Positions 29,181 to 40,202 of a stretch of 64,000 bases of DNA are shown one piece after another. The translations under genes were made by a program, and so were the position numbers. This DNA is from Nocardia sp. (GTDB taxonomy: Bacteria; Actinomycetota; Actinomycetes; Mycobacteriales; Mycobacteriaceae): contig NZ_JAODNK010000027.1 in assembly GCF_025465275.1 (NCBI RefSeq), positions 87,346 through 151,345 of the forward strand, written 5' to 3'. The number at the start of each line of letters is the position of its first letter. Position 1 is the stretch's first letter. The notes under the pieces were generated by a model that saw nothing but the letters and a program-made list of their open reading frames with translations, was not told the origin of the DNA and made no database searches.

Positions 29181-29244
29181 GTCATCCCGGCACGCTTTTG
29201 GCCGGGATCCACAGTGGATCCCGGCCAAAGTCCGCCGTGACGAC
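29181..29244. repeat. REP-like element, inverted pair, copy 2
   Basis: Two 32-bp units face each other with a 1-base gap: gtcatcccggcacgcttttg continuing to gccgggatccac, then its inverse gtggatcccggccaaag. They can form a long hairpin between the kinase and the regulator genes. Same family as 2656-2687 and 48789-48875. Confidence 0.85.
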
Positions 29245-29260
29245 GGAGGCGACAACCGCC

Positions 29261-30499
29261 CTACATTCCGGCCAGCGCGTCAGACCCCAGTGCGGCCGTC
29301 GCGCTTCCTTCGACAACCGCACCGAACGGCAGATCAGCACGCACCTCGAACCCGCCGTCGGGACGCGGTGCGGCGGTGAGGGTGCCGCCGACCGCCAAGG
29401 CTCGGGCCTGCATTCCCGCGATACCGCTGCCGCCGGACTGATCACCGTGGCCCGGACCGTGCGGCCGATCATTGGTGATCGACATCGTCAGCGCGGTGGC
29501 GCTGGCTATCCGCACCCACACCGGCGCACCGGGTGCATGCCGCGACGCATTCGCCAGGGACTCCTGCACGATGCGGTACAGCGCGAGACCGGTGGTCGCC
29601 GGTACGAGGTCGAGGCTGCCGTCGATGGTCCAGGTGAGCGGTACCCCGGCGCGGCGGGCGCCCTCCAGCAGATTCAGCACATCGGCCGCGGCGGGCTGCG
29701 GTGCGTGCTCGGGCAGCTGGCCGTCGCTGCGCAGCACACCCAGCAGTCCGCGAATCTCATTGAGCGCGGCGCGGGCTCCCGAACCGATGGATTCGAACTC
29801 CTCGCGGGCCTCCGGAGACAGCCCGTCGATGCGGTAGGGCGCGGTCTGCGCCTGCACCACCACCATGGACATATGGTGCGCGACCACATCGTGCAGATCG
29901 CGGGCAATGCGCGCCTTCTCCTCGAGGATGGCGCGGCGGGCCCGCTCCAGCTCGGTCTCCTCGGCCTGCTTGAGCAGCGCCTGCCGCGATACCGCCACCC
30001 AGCGCACCAGCAGGCCCAGCACCACCAGGCCGGTGATGGCGATCGGCCAGCCCAACCCGGCCTGCGCGAAGCTGTCCCCGGTCGCCGCCATCGTGGTGGC
30101 GAACAGCAGCGAGGTCGCCAGCCAGGCCACACCGACGATCTGTATGGGCGAGCGCACCGCCACCGCGAATACCAGCGTGAACAGGCACAGAATGTGCACC
30201 ACCTGGAACGGCAGATTGTTCCCGTGCTGATGCGGCACCGCGAGCGAGATGAGCAGCGCCGATCCGGCCGAAACCGCCCATCCCAGAGCGGGATTCACCC
30301 GCATCAGCAGAATCGGGAAGGCCGCGAACCCGGCAATGAAGGGCTGCGCCGCCGCCGGCACCTGATGGGTGATGTGCAGCGTCGGCCACGCGACCGCGAT
30401 GAATACGACCGCGACCAATACGGTGAAACCGTCGAACCATTGCCGCGCCCATTGCCGCGACGCCGACGAGCGCCCATTCTTCGCCAATTTACCGACCAT
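29261..30499 (-). CDS. sensor histidine kinase, NarL-partner type
   Basis: 412 residues from ATG (MVGKLAKNGRSS); upstream ATG at 30538 is an alternative. Five or six transmembrane helices (about 25-160), then HisKA_3 with ARIARDLHDVVAHHMSMVVV (His near residue 210), and an HATPase domain (about 305-400) with GLALYRIVQESLANASRHAP, NDRPHGPG and GSGIAGMQARALAVGGTL. No extracytoplasmic sensor domain is visible. Cognate to the regulator at 28293. It lies divergent from the phospholipase/hydrolase pair at 30667, which may be a target. Confidence 0.91.
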   Translation of the reverse strand: MVGKLAKNGRSSASRQWARQWFDGFTVLVAVVFIAVAWPTLHITHQVPAAAQPFIAGFAAFPILLMRVNPALGWAVSAGSALLISLAVPHQHGNNLPFQVVHILCLFTLVFAVAVRSPIQIVGVAWLATSLLFATTMAATGDSFAQAGLGWPIAITGLVVLGLLVRWVAVSRQALLKQAEETELERARRAILEEKARIARDLHDVVAHHMSMVVVQAQTAPYRIDGLSPEAREEFESIGSGARAALNEIRGLLGVLRSDGQLPEHAPQPAAADVLNLLEGARRAGVPLTWTIDGSLDLVPATTGLALYRIVQESLANASRHAPGAPVWVRIASATALTMSITNDRPHGPGHGDQSGGSGIAGMQARALAVGGTLTAAPRPDGGFEVRADLPFGAVVEGSATAALGSDALAGM

Positions 30500-30666
30500 G
30501 CTCTCGACGGTAGAGAACTCGGCGGCCGTGCACGTCATACCCCCGAGTGATCTAGCACCCCGTACCGGAGTACTGCCCGCCCACCCGGCTCCCCCGCCCC
30601 GCCCATGCGGGAACAGTCCCCCAGCGTGAAGCCCGGATATCGCTCCGATTCCTAGCGTCATTCCAC

Positions 30667-31578
30667 ATGAGAGCGTTCCCGTCCGACCCGGTCACTGCGC
30701 CCCACTCCACTCCGCTCGCGAGTGACACCACCCGAGCCCTGCCCGCCGGCGCCGTCCGTACGGACCTGGCGACCGGCGCTGATCGCAGCGGCCGACCCGG
30801 CAGTCGAAACTCCCGCAACGAGCACCGCACGGCCGAGTCGGCGTCGATCCGCATCGACCAGGACCCGCCGCTCGTGCCGAGTGCACCGCCCGCAAGAGGC
30901 CGCCTGTATCGCTACGGCATGCTCGCGACGGCCGCGTCCGTACTGTTATCGGTCGCAGTAGCTTTCGCGCCTTCGGCGAGCGCCGCCGCGACCGCACCGG
31001 CGATTGCGGAGGATGCCGGGGCCCGCACCGGAATCATGGAATCGACTGCCGCACACCCCGATCCGGCCAAGATCCCCGAGGACTTCGTCACCGAAGCCGG
31101 ATACCGACCGGTCATCGAGGCAGGCATACTCGTCGACCCGCACGGCGACTGCTCCTCCCCCATCCCGCTCCCACAGGAGTTCGACCTCGCCTGCAAGGCT
31201 CACGATCTCGGCTACGACCTGCTCCGCTACGCCGACAACCGCGGCCACCCCCTCGGCCCCTGGGCCCGCCAAACCGCCGATGCCGCACTGGAACAGCGCA
31301 TGTACGCGTCCTGCGATACCCGCACCAACCCCGTCTCTCGCACCGAATGCCAGGTCATGGCAGGCGTAGCCAGCACTTTCGTAGACCTCAACTCGATCCG
31401 CCAGCACTACGGCGCCCCGATCCACGAACCGGGCCTCGACAAGTCCTTCGGCCCCTCCCACTCCCTCCTCCCCGCCGGAATCGCCGTCCTGACAATCGGA
31501 TCCATCGCAGCCACGGTCGCCTTCCGCCGCGCAGCCCGCACCTCCAACAGCCGACCCCGCACCCTGGCGGTGGCGTAA
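30667..31578 (+). CDS. membrane-tethered phospholipase A2-like protein
   Basis: 303 residues. A basic, disordered cytoplasmic N-terminus (1-75) is followed by a hydrophobic helix (about 80-105), an extracytoplasmic domain, and a second helix near 270-292 (LLPAGIAVLTIGSIAATVAF). The domain carries the phospholipase A2 active-site helix DLACKAHDLGYDLLRYA (about 174-188) with the conserved Cys-x-x-His-Asp, and paired Cys in CSSP, ASCDTR and TECQV. This matches prokaryotic PLA2 proteins, which hydrolyse glycerophospholipids, but a calcium loop is not obvious. The stop overlaps the next ATG by one base. Confidence 0.8.
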   Translation: MRAFPSDPVTAPHSTPLASDTTRALPAGAVRTDLATGADRSGRPGSRNSRNEHRTAESASIRIDQDPPLVPSAPPARGRLYRYGMLATAASVLLSVAVAFAPSASAAATAPAIAEDAGARTGIMESTAAHPDPAKIPEDFVTEAGYRPVIEAGILVDPHGDCSSPIPLPQEFDLACKAHDLGYDLLRYADNRGHPLGPWARQTADAALEQRMYASCDTRTNPVSRTECQVMAGVASTFVDLNSIRQHYGAPIHEPGLDKSFGPSHSLLPAGIAVLTIGSIAATVAFRRAARTSNSRPRTLAVA

Positions 31579-33377
31579 TGAAGAGCCACAACACTGCACC
31601 GATGAGCGCGGCCGACATCACGGGCTCGACCGGGGTCGATGCTGCCGGTCCCACACCAGTTCATGAGGTTCCGGATCCGCAGCCGCTGCTGTCCGGCCGA
31701 GGACGCGCTACGGCTCGGCCCGACAAGTTCCGCAGTACGACAGCGGCGACCACGAGCGGCACAGCAGACCTCGGGCCGCAGACCACGACGCCCGCTGGCA
31801 ACGACTCGGTCGCCGGGGAGCACCGCGACGAATTCCGGGGACGGGCAGCTGTCCCCCCGCCCTCTGAAGCCGACCCGCGAACCACATCACCTCATGACGG
31901 TGACTCGCTTGTCACTGCGCGTCCGGACTCGGATGTGACCGCCACCCCGAGGTCGCGGTCGATGCGCCTGCGCGGCAACCGCATCGGGGTTCAGGGGCGA
32001 CCGACCGCAGGAATCCGGCGCGAGGTGCGCGAATCCTCCGGTGCGCGTGTGAGATTCAGGGCACCTCGGGTGGGGACGACGGTGGGAGTCGTGTTCGGGG
32101 TGCTGGCCTCGCTCGCGCCGGGGTTGTTGCCGCGCACTCCGACTGCGCAGGCGGTGGTGACCGCGGTGCTGGTGCTGCTCGGGCTGACCGTGGTGGGACT
32201 CGGGCGGGTTGTGGTGCGGCGGATGGGGTTCGGTGGAGTGCCGGCGCGTTGGCGGGCACCGGCGCTGGTGGTGGCCGGGGCGGCGGTGCTGGTCGCGATG
32301 GCGCAGGCGCAGGATTGGCAGAACCGGCTGCGGGGTGCGATGGGGGTGTCGGCTGTCGGACCCTGGTACTGGGTGCAGTGGGCGGTCGGGTCGGCGGTCA
32401 TCACCGGGGTGGTGGTCGGCGGCATTCTCGGAATCCGCTGGGTGGTGCGGCGTTTGGGGCGGATGCGCAGTCTGGCGCTACTGCTGGGGGCCGGGGTGGC
32501 GGCACAGTTCGTGGTGGTGCCCACCGTCGTCGACTGGCGCAAGGCGGCCTATGCGTCGGCGAATGCCTTTGTCGATCCGGGTCTGTCGCAGCCGAGTGCG
32601 GCGACGCGGTCGGGTAGCCCGGTGTCGATGGCGAGCTGGCCGTCGCTGGGCGCGCAGGGGCGCAAGTTCGTGGCCGGAACTCCGGCTCAGGCGGTGCGGG
32701 TGTACGTGGGGTTGAATTCGGCGCCGGACCTGAATGCGCGGGTGGCGCTGGTGATTCGAGAGCTGGAGCGCTCGGGCGGACTACAGCGCGGGAATCTGGT
32801 GGTCACCGTGCCGACCGGCTCCGGCTGGATCGACGGCGAGGCGGCCGCCGGTTTCGATCAGCGCTTCGGCGGCGATGTGGCGCTGGTCGGACTGCAATAT
32901 TCGGACGCGCCCAGCTGGGCGACCTTCGTCTTCGGCCGCAAGGCCGCCGAACAGTCCGCTCGCACCCTGTTCGATGCTGTCGAACAACGGATTTCGACGC
33001 TGCCCCACCCACCGAAGCTGTACGTCTACGGTCAGAGTCTGGGCGCGCTGGGCGGCAGCTCGATCTTCACCGATGATGCCGATCAGGCCCGCCGCACCTG
33101 CGCGGTGCTGTGGGCCGGGCCGCCGGCGGGGCAGGTATATCGCAGCGGCGCAATGGTTCTCGCGAATGCCTCCGACCCCGTGGTCCGCTGGTCTCCGGCA
33201 TTGCTGTGGCGCGCACCGAATCTCACCGGCACCCGGCCGGATGCCCCTGTCCCCGGCTGGCTTCCGTTCGTCAGCTTCATTCAGACCAGCGCGGATCTGC
33301 TCGGCGCCCTCGACGCTCCCTCCGGGCACGGCCACCGCTACGGCACCGATCAGGGCACGGCTCTGGGCAGCTGCTGA
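31578..33377 (+). CDS. membrane alpha/beta-hydrolase family protein
   Basis: 599 residues. A disordered N-terminal region of about 145 residues leads into four or five transmembrane helices (about 155-310). A C-terminal alpha/beta-hydrolase domain of the PF10081/PF15420 (Abhydrolase_9) kind follows: LVVTVPTGSGWID (about 410), nucleophile elbow YGQSLGALGGSS (Ser near residue 486), and the end GHGHRYGTDQGTALGSC. Proteins of this kind in mycobacteria are envelope-associated and uncharacterised. The ATG overlaps the phospholipase-like gene (TAATG), so the two are translationally coupled and likely act together on lipids. Confidence 0.87.
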   Translation: MKSHNTAPMSAADITGSTGVDAAGPTPVHEVPDPQPLLSGRGRATARPDKFRSTTAATTSGTADLGPQTTTPAGNDSVAGEHRDEFRGRAAVPPPSEADPRTTSPHDGDSLVTARPDSDVTATPRSRSMRLRGNRIGVQGRPTAGIRREVRESSGARVRFRAPRVGTTVGVVFGVLASLAPGLLPRTPTAQAVVTAVLVLLGLTVVGLGRVVVRRMGFGGVPARWRAPALVVAGAAVLVAMAQAQDWQNRLRGAMGVSAVGPWYWVQWAVGSAVITGVVVGGILGIRWVVRRLGRMRSLALLLGAGVAAQFVVVPTVVDWRKAAYASANAFVDPGLSQPSAATRSGSPVSMASWPSLGAQGRKFVAGTPAQAVRVYVGLNSAPDLNARVALVIRELERSGGLQRGNLVVTVPTGSGWIDGEAAAGFDQRFGGDVALVGLQYSDAPSWATFVFGRKAAEQSARTLFDAVEQRISTLPHPPKLYVYGQSLGALGGSSIFTDDADQARRTCAVLWAGPPAGQVYRSGAMVLANASDPVVRWSPALLWRAPNLTGTRPDAPVPGWLPFVSFIQTSADLLGALDAPSGHGHRYGTDQGTALGSC

Positions 33378-33401
33378 CCCGGCACAGCTCACAAAACAGA
33401 A

Positions 33402-33435
33402 CGGCTCCCGGCCGGGAGCAACCAGCCGGGAGCCG
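33402..33435. terminator. bidirectional terminator between the hydrolase gene and gatA
   Basis: Perfect 11-bp stem cggctcccggc / gccgggagccg with a 12-base loop. On the minus strand it is followed by TTCTGTTTTG, fitting gatA termination; the convergent hydrolase gene ends 25 bases before it. Confidence 0.82.
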
Positions 33436-33470
33436 AATCAGCTTGTCCGATCAGAGGATCGGGTTCGGTA

Positions 33471-34940
33471 TCAAGCGACCGGGCCGCGCGCCGCCTCGTA
33501 GGCCGCACCGACGCGGTAGAGCCGGTCGTCGGCCAGCGCCGGCGCCATGATCTGCAGACCCACCGGCATACCGTCGTCCGCGCTCAGCCCGGACGGCACC
33601 GACATACCGCAGTGCCCGGCCAAGTTCGTCGGCAGCGTGCACAGGTCGGAGAGGTACATGGCCAGCGGATCGTTGACCTTCTCGCCCAGCTTCCACGGCG
33701 TGAACGGACTGGTCGGCGAGACCAGCACATCCACCGACTCGTACGCCTTGTCGAAGTCGCGCGCGATCAGCGTGCGAACCCGCAGCGCCTGACCGTAGAA
33801 GGCGTCGTAGGAACCGGCCGACAGCGCATAGGTGCCGATCATGATGCGGCGCTTGACCTCCGGGCCGAAACCGGCCGCACGGCTGATCGACATGACCTGA
33901 TCCGCACTGTGCGAACCGTCGTCACCGACGCGCACGCCGTACCGCATGGAATCGAAGCGCGCCAGGTTGGAGGACACCTCGGACGGCAGGATGAGGTAGT
34001 AGGCGGCCAGCGCGTGCACGAAGTTCGGGCAGGACACCTCCAGCACCTCGGCGCCGAGCTCCTTCAACTGCGCCACAGCGGCATCGAAGGAATTGATGAC
34101 ACCCGACTGGTAGCTGTCGGAGTGCAACTCCCGCACCACGCCGACCTTCACACCGGTCAGATCACCCTTCGCACCCTCGCGGGCGGCGGCCACCACCGGC
34201 GGCACCGGGACATTGCGCGAGGTGGAGTCGCGCGGGTCGTACCCGGCGATGACCTCGTGCAGCAGCGCGGTATCCAGCACGGTGCGGCCACACGGCCCAC
34301 CCTGATCCAGCGAGGACGCACAGGCGACCAGGCCGTACCGGGAGACGGTGCCGTAGGTGGGCTTGGTGCCGACCGTCGCGGTGACCGCGGCGGGCTGGCG
34401 AATGGAACCACCGGTATCGGTGCCGATGGCCAGCGGAGCCTGGTAGGAGGCGAGCGCCGCCGCCGAGCCACCGCCGGAGCCGCCCGGAATCCGGGTGGTG
34501 TCCCACGGGTTCCGGGTCGGGCCGTAGGCCGAGTTCTCGGTGGAGGAGCCCATGGCGAACTCATCCATATTGGTCTTGCCGAGAATCGGGATGCCCGCCT
34601 GGCGCAGCCGCGTGGTCAGGGTCGCGTCGTACGGCGCGACCCAGCCCTCGAGGATCTTCGACCCACAGGTGGTCGGCATGTCGGTGGTGGTGAAAACGTC
34701 CTTGAGCGCCAAGGGAACACCGGCCAGCGGCGAGGCGACGGTCCCGGCGGCGATCGCGCGATCCACCTCGGCGGCGGTCAGCAGCGCCTGCTCACCGGCG
34801 ACGTGCAGGAAGGCATTGATCTCGCCGTCGACCTCGGCAATGCGCTGGATGTGCGCCTCGGTCACCTCGACCGAGGACACCTCACGGGCGTGGATCTTCT
34901 CGGCAAGCTCCGCGGCGGAAAGCTTGGTCAGCTCGCTCAT
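33471..34940 (-). CDS. gatA: Asp-tRNA(Asn)/Glu-tRNA(Gln) amidotransferase subunit A
   Basis: 489 residues, amidase-signature glutaminase of GatCAB. It releases ammonia from glutamine and channels it to GatB. Catalytic triad regions: Lys in [14 protein letters not shown] (about 79), cis-Ser and nucleophile Ser in [17 protein letters not shown] and [20 protein letters not shown] with [13 protein letters not shown] (about 150-185). The start ATG overlaps the gatC stop by 4 bases. Confidence 0.97.
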   Translation of the reverse strand: MSELTKLSAAELAEKIHAREVSSVEVTEAHIQRIAEVDGEINAFLHVAGEQALLTAAEVDRAIAAGTVASPLAGVPLALKDVFTTTDMPTTCGSKILEGWVAPYDATLTTRLRQAGIPILGKTNMDEFAMGSSTENSAYGPTRNPWDTTRIPGGSGGGSAAALASYQAPLAIGTDTGGSIRQPAAVTATVGTKPTYGTVSRYGLVACASSLDQGGPCGRTVLDTALLHEVIAGYDPRDSTSRNVPVPPVVAAAREGAKGDLTGVKVGVVRELHSDSYQSGVINSFDAAVAQLKELGAEVLEVSCPNFVHALAAYYLILPSEVSSNLARFDSMRYGVRVGDDGSHSADQVMSISRAAGFGPEVKRRIMIGTYALSAGSYDAFYGQALRVRTLIARDFDKAYESVDVLVSPTSPFTPWKLGEKVNDPLAMYLSDLCTLPTNLAGHCGMSVPSGLSADDGMPVGLQIMAPALADDRLYRVGAAYEAARGPVA

Positions 34941-35236
34941 GCGCCCTCTCCCAGAATCTGCGGAACCAGGAACCGCTGGTCCTCGGCCGCGGGCGCACCG
35001 GAGAGCGCCTGCTCCGGGGTGAGGCACGGCTGCTCCACGTCCGGGCGCGTCACATTGGTCGCGGGGTTCGGGGAGGCGGTGGCGGGGACATCGGCCGCGG
35101 CGACCTCGGAAATCTGCGCGACGTAGGTCAGGATGGAATCCAACTGACCGGCGTACAGATCGAGTTCGTCATCGGTCAAAGCGAGCCGGGACAACCGGGC
35201 GAGATGTGCGACCTCGTCCCTGGAGATGGCGGGCAC
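34937..35236 (-). CDS. gatC: Asp-tRNA(Asn)/Glu-tRNA(Gln) amidotransferase subunit C
   Basis: 99 residues, the small stabilising subunit wrapped around GatA and GatB. Seen: [20 protein letters not shown] and [19 protein letters not shown], then [22 protein letters not shown] and [13 protein letters not shown] start chosen, with AAAGGGG about 9 bases upstream; it gives the normal family length. It is the first gene of the gatCA operon. Confidence 0.95.
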   Translation of the reverse strand: MPAISRDEVAHLARLSRLALTDDELDLYAGQLDSILTYVAQISEVAAADVPATASPNPATNVTRPDVEQPCLTPEQALSGAPAAEDQRFLVPQILGEGA

Positions 35237-35512
35237 CGCGGGACCCCTTTCGGCTGGTTCGAGCATGAAGATTCGGCATCCGACAGCCTAGCGGGGTGCA
35301 CCGGGAGCACCGTGGCAGGTATCGCGAGCGGCGAATCACCGCCCGCGATACCTTGGTTGGACACCCACTCGCTTCGATACGTGACCGACCGGTAAGTGTC
35401 CTAGGTCACACGAATGGCTTCGATTCGATAACCCGCACCGGAGGGTGTAAATATTGCGGGACTCGGGTACCCGTCCGAAAGTCTCGGTCGCACAGGAAAG
35501 AAAGGAAGGCAC

Positions 35513-36163
35513 GTGTCATACCTGCTTCGCGTGCAACTTCCGGATCGTCCAGGCAGTCTCGGTTCGCTCGCTCTCGCGCTCGGTTCCGTAGGCGCCGATA
35601 TCCTTTCCCTGGATGTCGTCGACCGCGGTGACGGTTTCGCGATCGACGACATAGTGGTCGAGGTTCCGACGGGCGCACTTCCGGACACGCTTATTACCGC
35701 AGCGGAATCCGTACACGACGTACAGGTGGATTCGCTGCGCCCGTACTCGGGCATGCTCGACACCCACCGCGAACTCGAGCTCATCGACCAGGTCGCCAAT
35801 GCACGCGACGACCGGCTGCAGGTGCTGGTCGACGGCGTACCGCGGGTCTTGCGGGTCGGCTGGAGCACCGTGATAGATATGGGCCCGCAGGGCGCCTATC
35901 GCGTGGTGGGCAGCCAGAGCGCCCCGTCCACCCAGGCGTCCTCGGCGCCCTGGATGCCGCTCGAGAAGCCGGCCATCCTGGACGGTGAAGGCGATTGGGT
36001 GCCGGAGCTGTGGAAGGACATGGACACCAAGCTGGCCGCCGCACCGCTGGGCAATACCGGCAAGGTACTGCTGCTGGGCCGCCCGGGCGGACCCGATTTC
36101 CGCCCCTCCGAGGTGGCGCGCCTGGGTTATCTGGCGGGGATAGTCGCCACCGTTCTGGGCTGA
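35513..36163 (+). CDS. ACT domain-containing protein
   Basis: 216 residues. An N-terminal ACT domain (1-75: LLRVQLPDRPGSLGSLALAL and VGADILSLDVV) is followed by a C-terminal region of about 120 residues with NARDDRLQVLVDGVPRVLRV and LWKDMDTKLAAAPLGNTGKVLLLGRPGGPDFRPSEVARL. Divergent from gatC as is Rv3013 in M. tuberculosis. It probably senses an amino acid; the ligand is unknown. GTG start with GGAAGG about 7 bases upstream. Confidence 0.9.
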   Translation: MSYLLRVQLPDRPGSLGSLALALGSVGADILSLDVVDRGDGFAIDDIVVEVPTGALPDTLITAAESVHDVQVDSLRPYSGMLDTHRELELIDQVANARDDRLQVLVDGVPRVLRVGWSTVIDMGPQGAYRVVGSQSAPSTQASSAPWMPLEKPAILDGEGDWVPELWKDMDTKLAAAPLGNTGKVLLLGRPGGPDFRPSEVARLGYLAGIVATVLG

Positions 36164-36274
36164 TTTTCTACTCTTTCGCGCCGGTGTGAGCTCTCTCGCA
36201 CCGGCGCGATTCGGTTGCCGGGCAGGGGCTTTCCTGCCGTCGCGCCTGTTCGGCGTCAAGTTCTCAGGTTTTAT

Positions 36275-36316
36275 CTACTATTCAGCTCAGTAGGTCATCT
36301 ACTATGTAGCTACGTA
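36275..36316. promoter_or_regulatory. cluster of CTAC/GTAG palindromes upstream of the secreted protein pair
   Basis: Three adjacent inverted repeats: ctact-n9-agtag (36275-36293), ctactatgtag (36299-36309) and ctacgtag (36310-36317). Short direct repeats (atctactat) recur. The region is AT-rich and 50-90 bases upstream of the first gene. CopY/BlaI/MecI-type repressors favour TACTACA/TGTAGTA half sites, which these resemble; the regulator is not nearby, so this is a suggestion only. Confidence 0.45.
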
Positions 36317-36367
36317 GAAAAGCCGCCGATCACGCGGCGTACCTGCGAACAGAGAGGCAGAGTCGCC

Positions 36368-36763
36368 TTGCTCGACTACCGATCGACACCGAAATCTCGC
36401 GCCCGGCGGATATCCATCACCGTGGCACAACTGGTCGGCGCTACCGCCGCGGCCACCATCGCCGCGGGAACCGCTGCCGCGGAACCCTATTCGCGCGGCG
36501 AATCGCCGGGACCTGGCCGTTCCAACTCCCAGGGCGATACCTCCGGCGCCCACCACGGCGATCCGCTCGGTTACCACCACACCGATGCGAATCCGCAACG
36601 GCAGAACGAACATTGGCAGAATCGGCGCCAGTTGGACTACGCACCGCAGACGCCCCCGCAGACCGGCAATGGCGGCGGTAATACCAATAGCACGTGGAAC
36701 GCAATCGACAATCCGGACGGCGCCGGCTGGTCCGTCTGCCGCCCGCAAGCAAGTTGGTGCTGA
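36368..36763 (+). CDS. small secreted protein of unknown function, first of a pair
   Basis: 131 residues from a TTG (LLDYRSTPKSRARRISIT). A basic start and a hydrophobic segment lead to AAGTAAAEPYS, a good signal-peptidase I site near residue 40. The mature part is Gly/Asn/His/Gln-rich and disordered (GDTSGAHHGDPLGYHHTDANP), ending with two Cys in GWSVCRPQASWC. No family recognised. The stop overlaps the ATG of the next gene by one base, so the two are coupled. The TTG start is uncertain; another weak codon is possible. Confidence 0.6.
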   Translation: MLDYRSTPKSRARRISITVAQLVGATAAATIAAGTAAAEPYSRGESPGPGRSNSQGDTSGAHHGDPLGYHHTDANPQRQNEHWQNRRQLDYAPQTPPQTGNGGGNTNSTWNAIDNPDGAGWSVCRPQASWC

Positions 36764-37302
36764 TGACTACCGTGACCGATACCCCGACCACCCGTAACCT
36801 GCGCCGCGGTGCGTTCGCACCGGTTGCCGTCGCCGTATTGACCACTGCCGGAATAACTTTCGGCGCGGGATTCGCGGAAGCCGAGGAGCGTAGGACACGC
36901 CCCGGCGCGAGCTGCCTGTGGGCCGGAGACACCTATCAGCCCGGCGCGACGATTGTCGCGGGCGGCACCGCCTACAGCTGCGGTACCGATCAGAATGCGC
37001 CGCACTGGTTCAGCCAAGGGCCCACCGGCAAGGCGAGCACCGTACGCAACCCCGGGGCGGTCACCGCACCTGCCGGGCAATTCAGCACGGGCGCAAGGCA
37101 ACCCGGCACCAGTTACAACGACTACTGCGTCACCAATCAGCTCATCCCCGGCACCGACGATGTGTACCAGGTCGTCCGGGTGGGCGACGGCACGATGATG
37201 TGGAAGGCCGCCGCGCCGATCTCGCAGTGGAAGTTCGATTCCGCCCGGCCGGAACCCACCTGGCGCACCGGAAGCCTGTGCTACGACGGCAGTTTGATGT
37301 GA
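36763..37302 (+). CDS. secreted protein of unknown function, second of a pair
   Basis: 179 residues. Signal peptide (RRGAFAPVAVAVLTTAGITFGAGFAEAEE, cleavage after AEA near residue 39). The mature domain of about 140 residues has four Cys in two halves (ASCLWAGDTYQPGATIVAGG ... YSCGTDQNAPHWF; NDYCVTNQLIPGTDDVYQV ... GSLCYDGSLM), suggesting two disulfides and a compact beta-rich fold with an internal repeat. Not recognised. Coupled by a one-base overlap to the upstream secreted protein; co-regulated through the palindrome cluster at 36275-36316. Confidence 0.72.
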   Translation: MTTVTDTPTTRNLRRGAFAPVAVAVLTTAGITFGAGFAEAEERRTRPGASCLWAGDTYQPGATIVAGGTAYSCGTDQNAPHWFSQGPTGKASTVRNPGAVTAPAGQFSTGARQPGTSYNDYCVTNQLIPGTDDVYQVVRVGDGTMMWKAAAPISQWKFDSARPEPTWRTGSLCYDGSLM

Positions 37303-37339
37303 GCCGGTGGCTCCGGTAGTCCAGACAGGCGCGGCTGCG

Positions 37340-37846
37340 CTAGGTGAGCGGCAGCCGCATGACGGTCAACGGCAGACCTGCCATGGTCTTCCAGCCACGC
37401 TCCGGCACCGGGGTGAAGCCCAGCCGCTCGTACATGCGCCGGGCGTCGACCATATCGGGCATCGTGGTGAGCACCACGGCCGCGTACCCCTCGGTGCGCG
37501 CGGCCTCGATGACATAGCGCACCAGTGCCGTACCGACGCCTGATCCGCGCGCCTGTTTGGCCGTGGCCAGCATGCGGAATTCCAGTTCGCCCGGCCGGGC
37601 GATATCGGCGAACAGCGTCCCCGGCCGCGCCATGGTCAGCGAGCCGATGACCGTCTCGTCCTGGACCGCCACCAGAATCTCCGCGGCCTCGGCGCGGGTC
37701 ACGGTGTCGGCAAGCTCTGCCACATAAGGGCTTTCGGGCATCACATAGCCCTCACCCACATAGACGTCGACCGTCAATGCCCCGATGGCCGGGTAGTCCC
37801 CGGGCCCGGCATCCCGGATCCGCACCGCCGCACGCTCATCACTCAT
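37340..37846 (-). CDS. GNAT family N-acetyltransferase
   Basis: 168 residues from MSDERAAVRIRDAGPGDY. GNAT fold: IRDAGPGDYPAIGALTVDVY, EILVAVQDETVIGSLTMARPG, ELEFRMLATAKQARGSGVGTALVRYVI (acetyl-CoA loop QARGSGVG near residue 114) and VLTTMPDMVDARRMYERLGF. The substrate is unknown. It is convergent with the secreted pair and lies upstream of ligA on the same strand. Confidence 0.9.
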   Translation of the reverse strand: MSDERAAVRIRDAGPGDYPAIGALTVDVYVGEGYVMPESPYVAELADTVTRAEAAEILVAVQDETVIGSLTMARPGTLFADIARPGELEFRMLATAKQARGSGVGTALVRYVIEAARTEGYAAVVLTTMPDMVDARRMYERLGFTPVPERGWKTMAGLPLTVMRLPLT

Positions 37847-37945
37847 CACCACAACTCCATCCTCAGCACCGGTCCCCCAACACAATTGGTGGTCCTTCCC
37901 CACGAGCCGGTGCGGACGTCCGGCGTCCGCACCGGCTCGTACCCG

Positions 37946-40108
<2,163 letters not shown>

Positions 40109-40202
40109 TTATAGCAATGAGCAGCAGGCGATCTGTGCGTGCCCGCACCGGCGCGCGGCACCGGCCGGGAACACGTCCGCGACGATACGGGTTGGACCCG
40201 GC

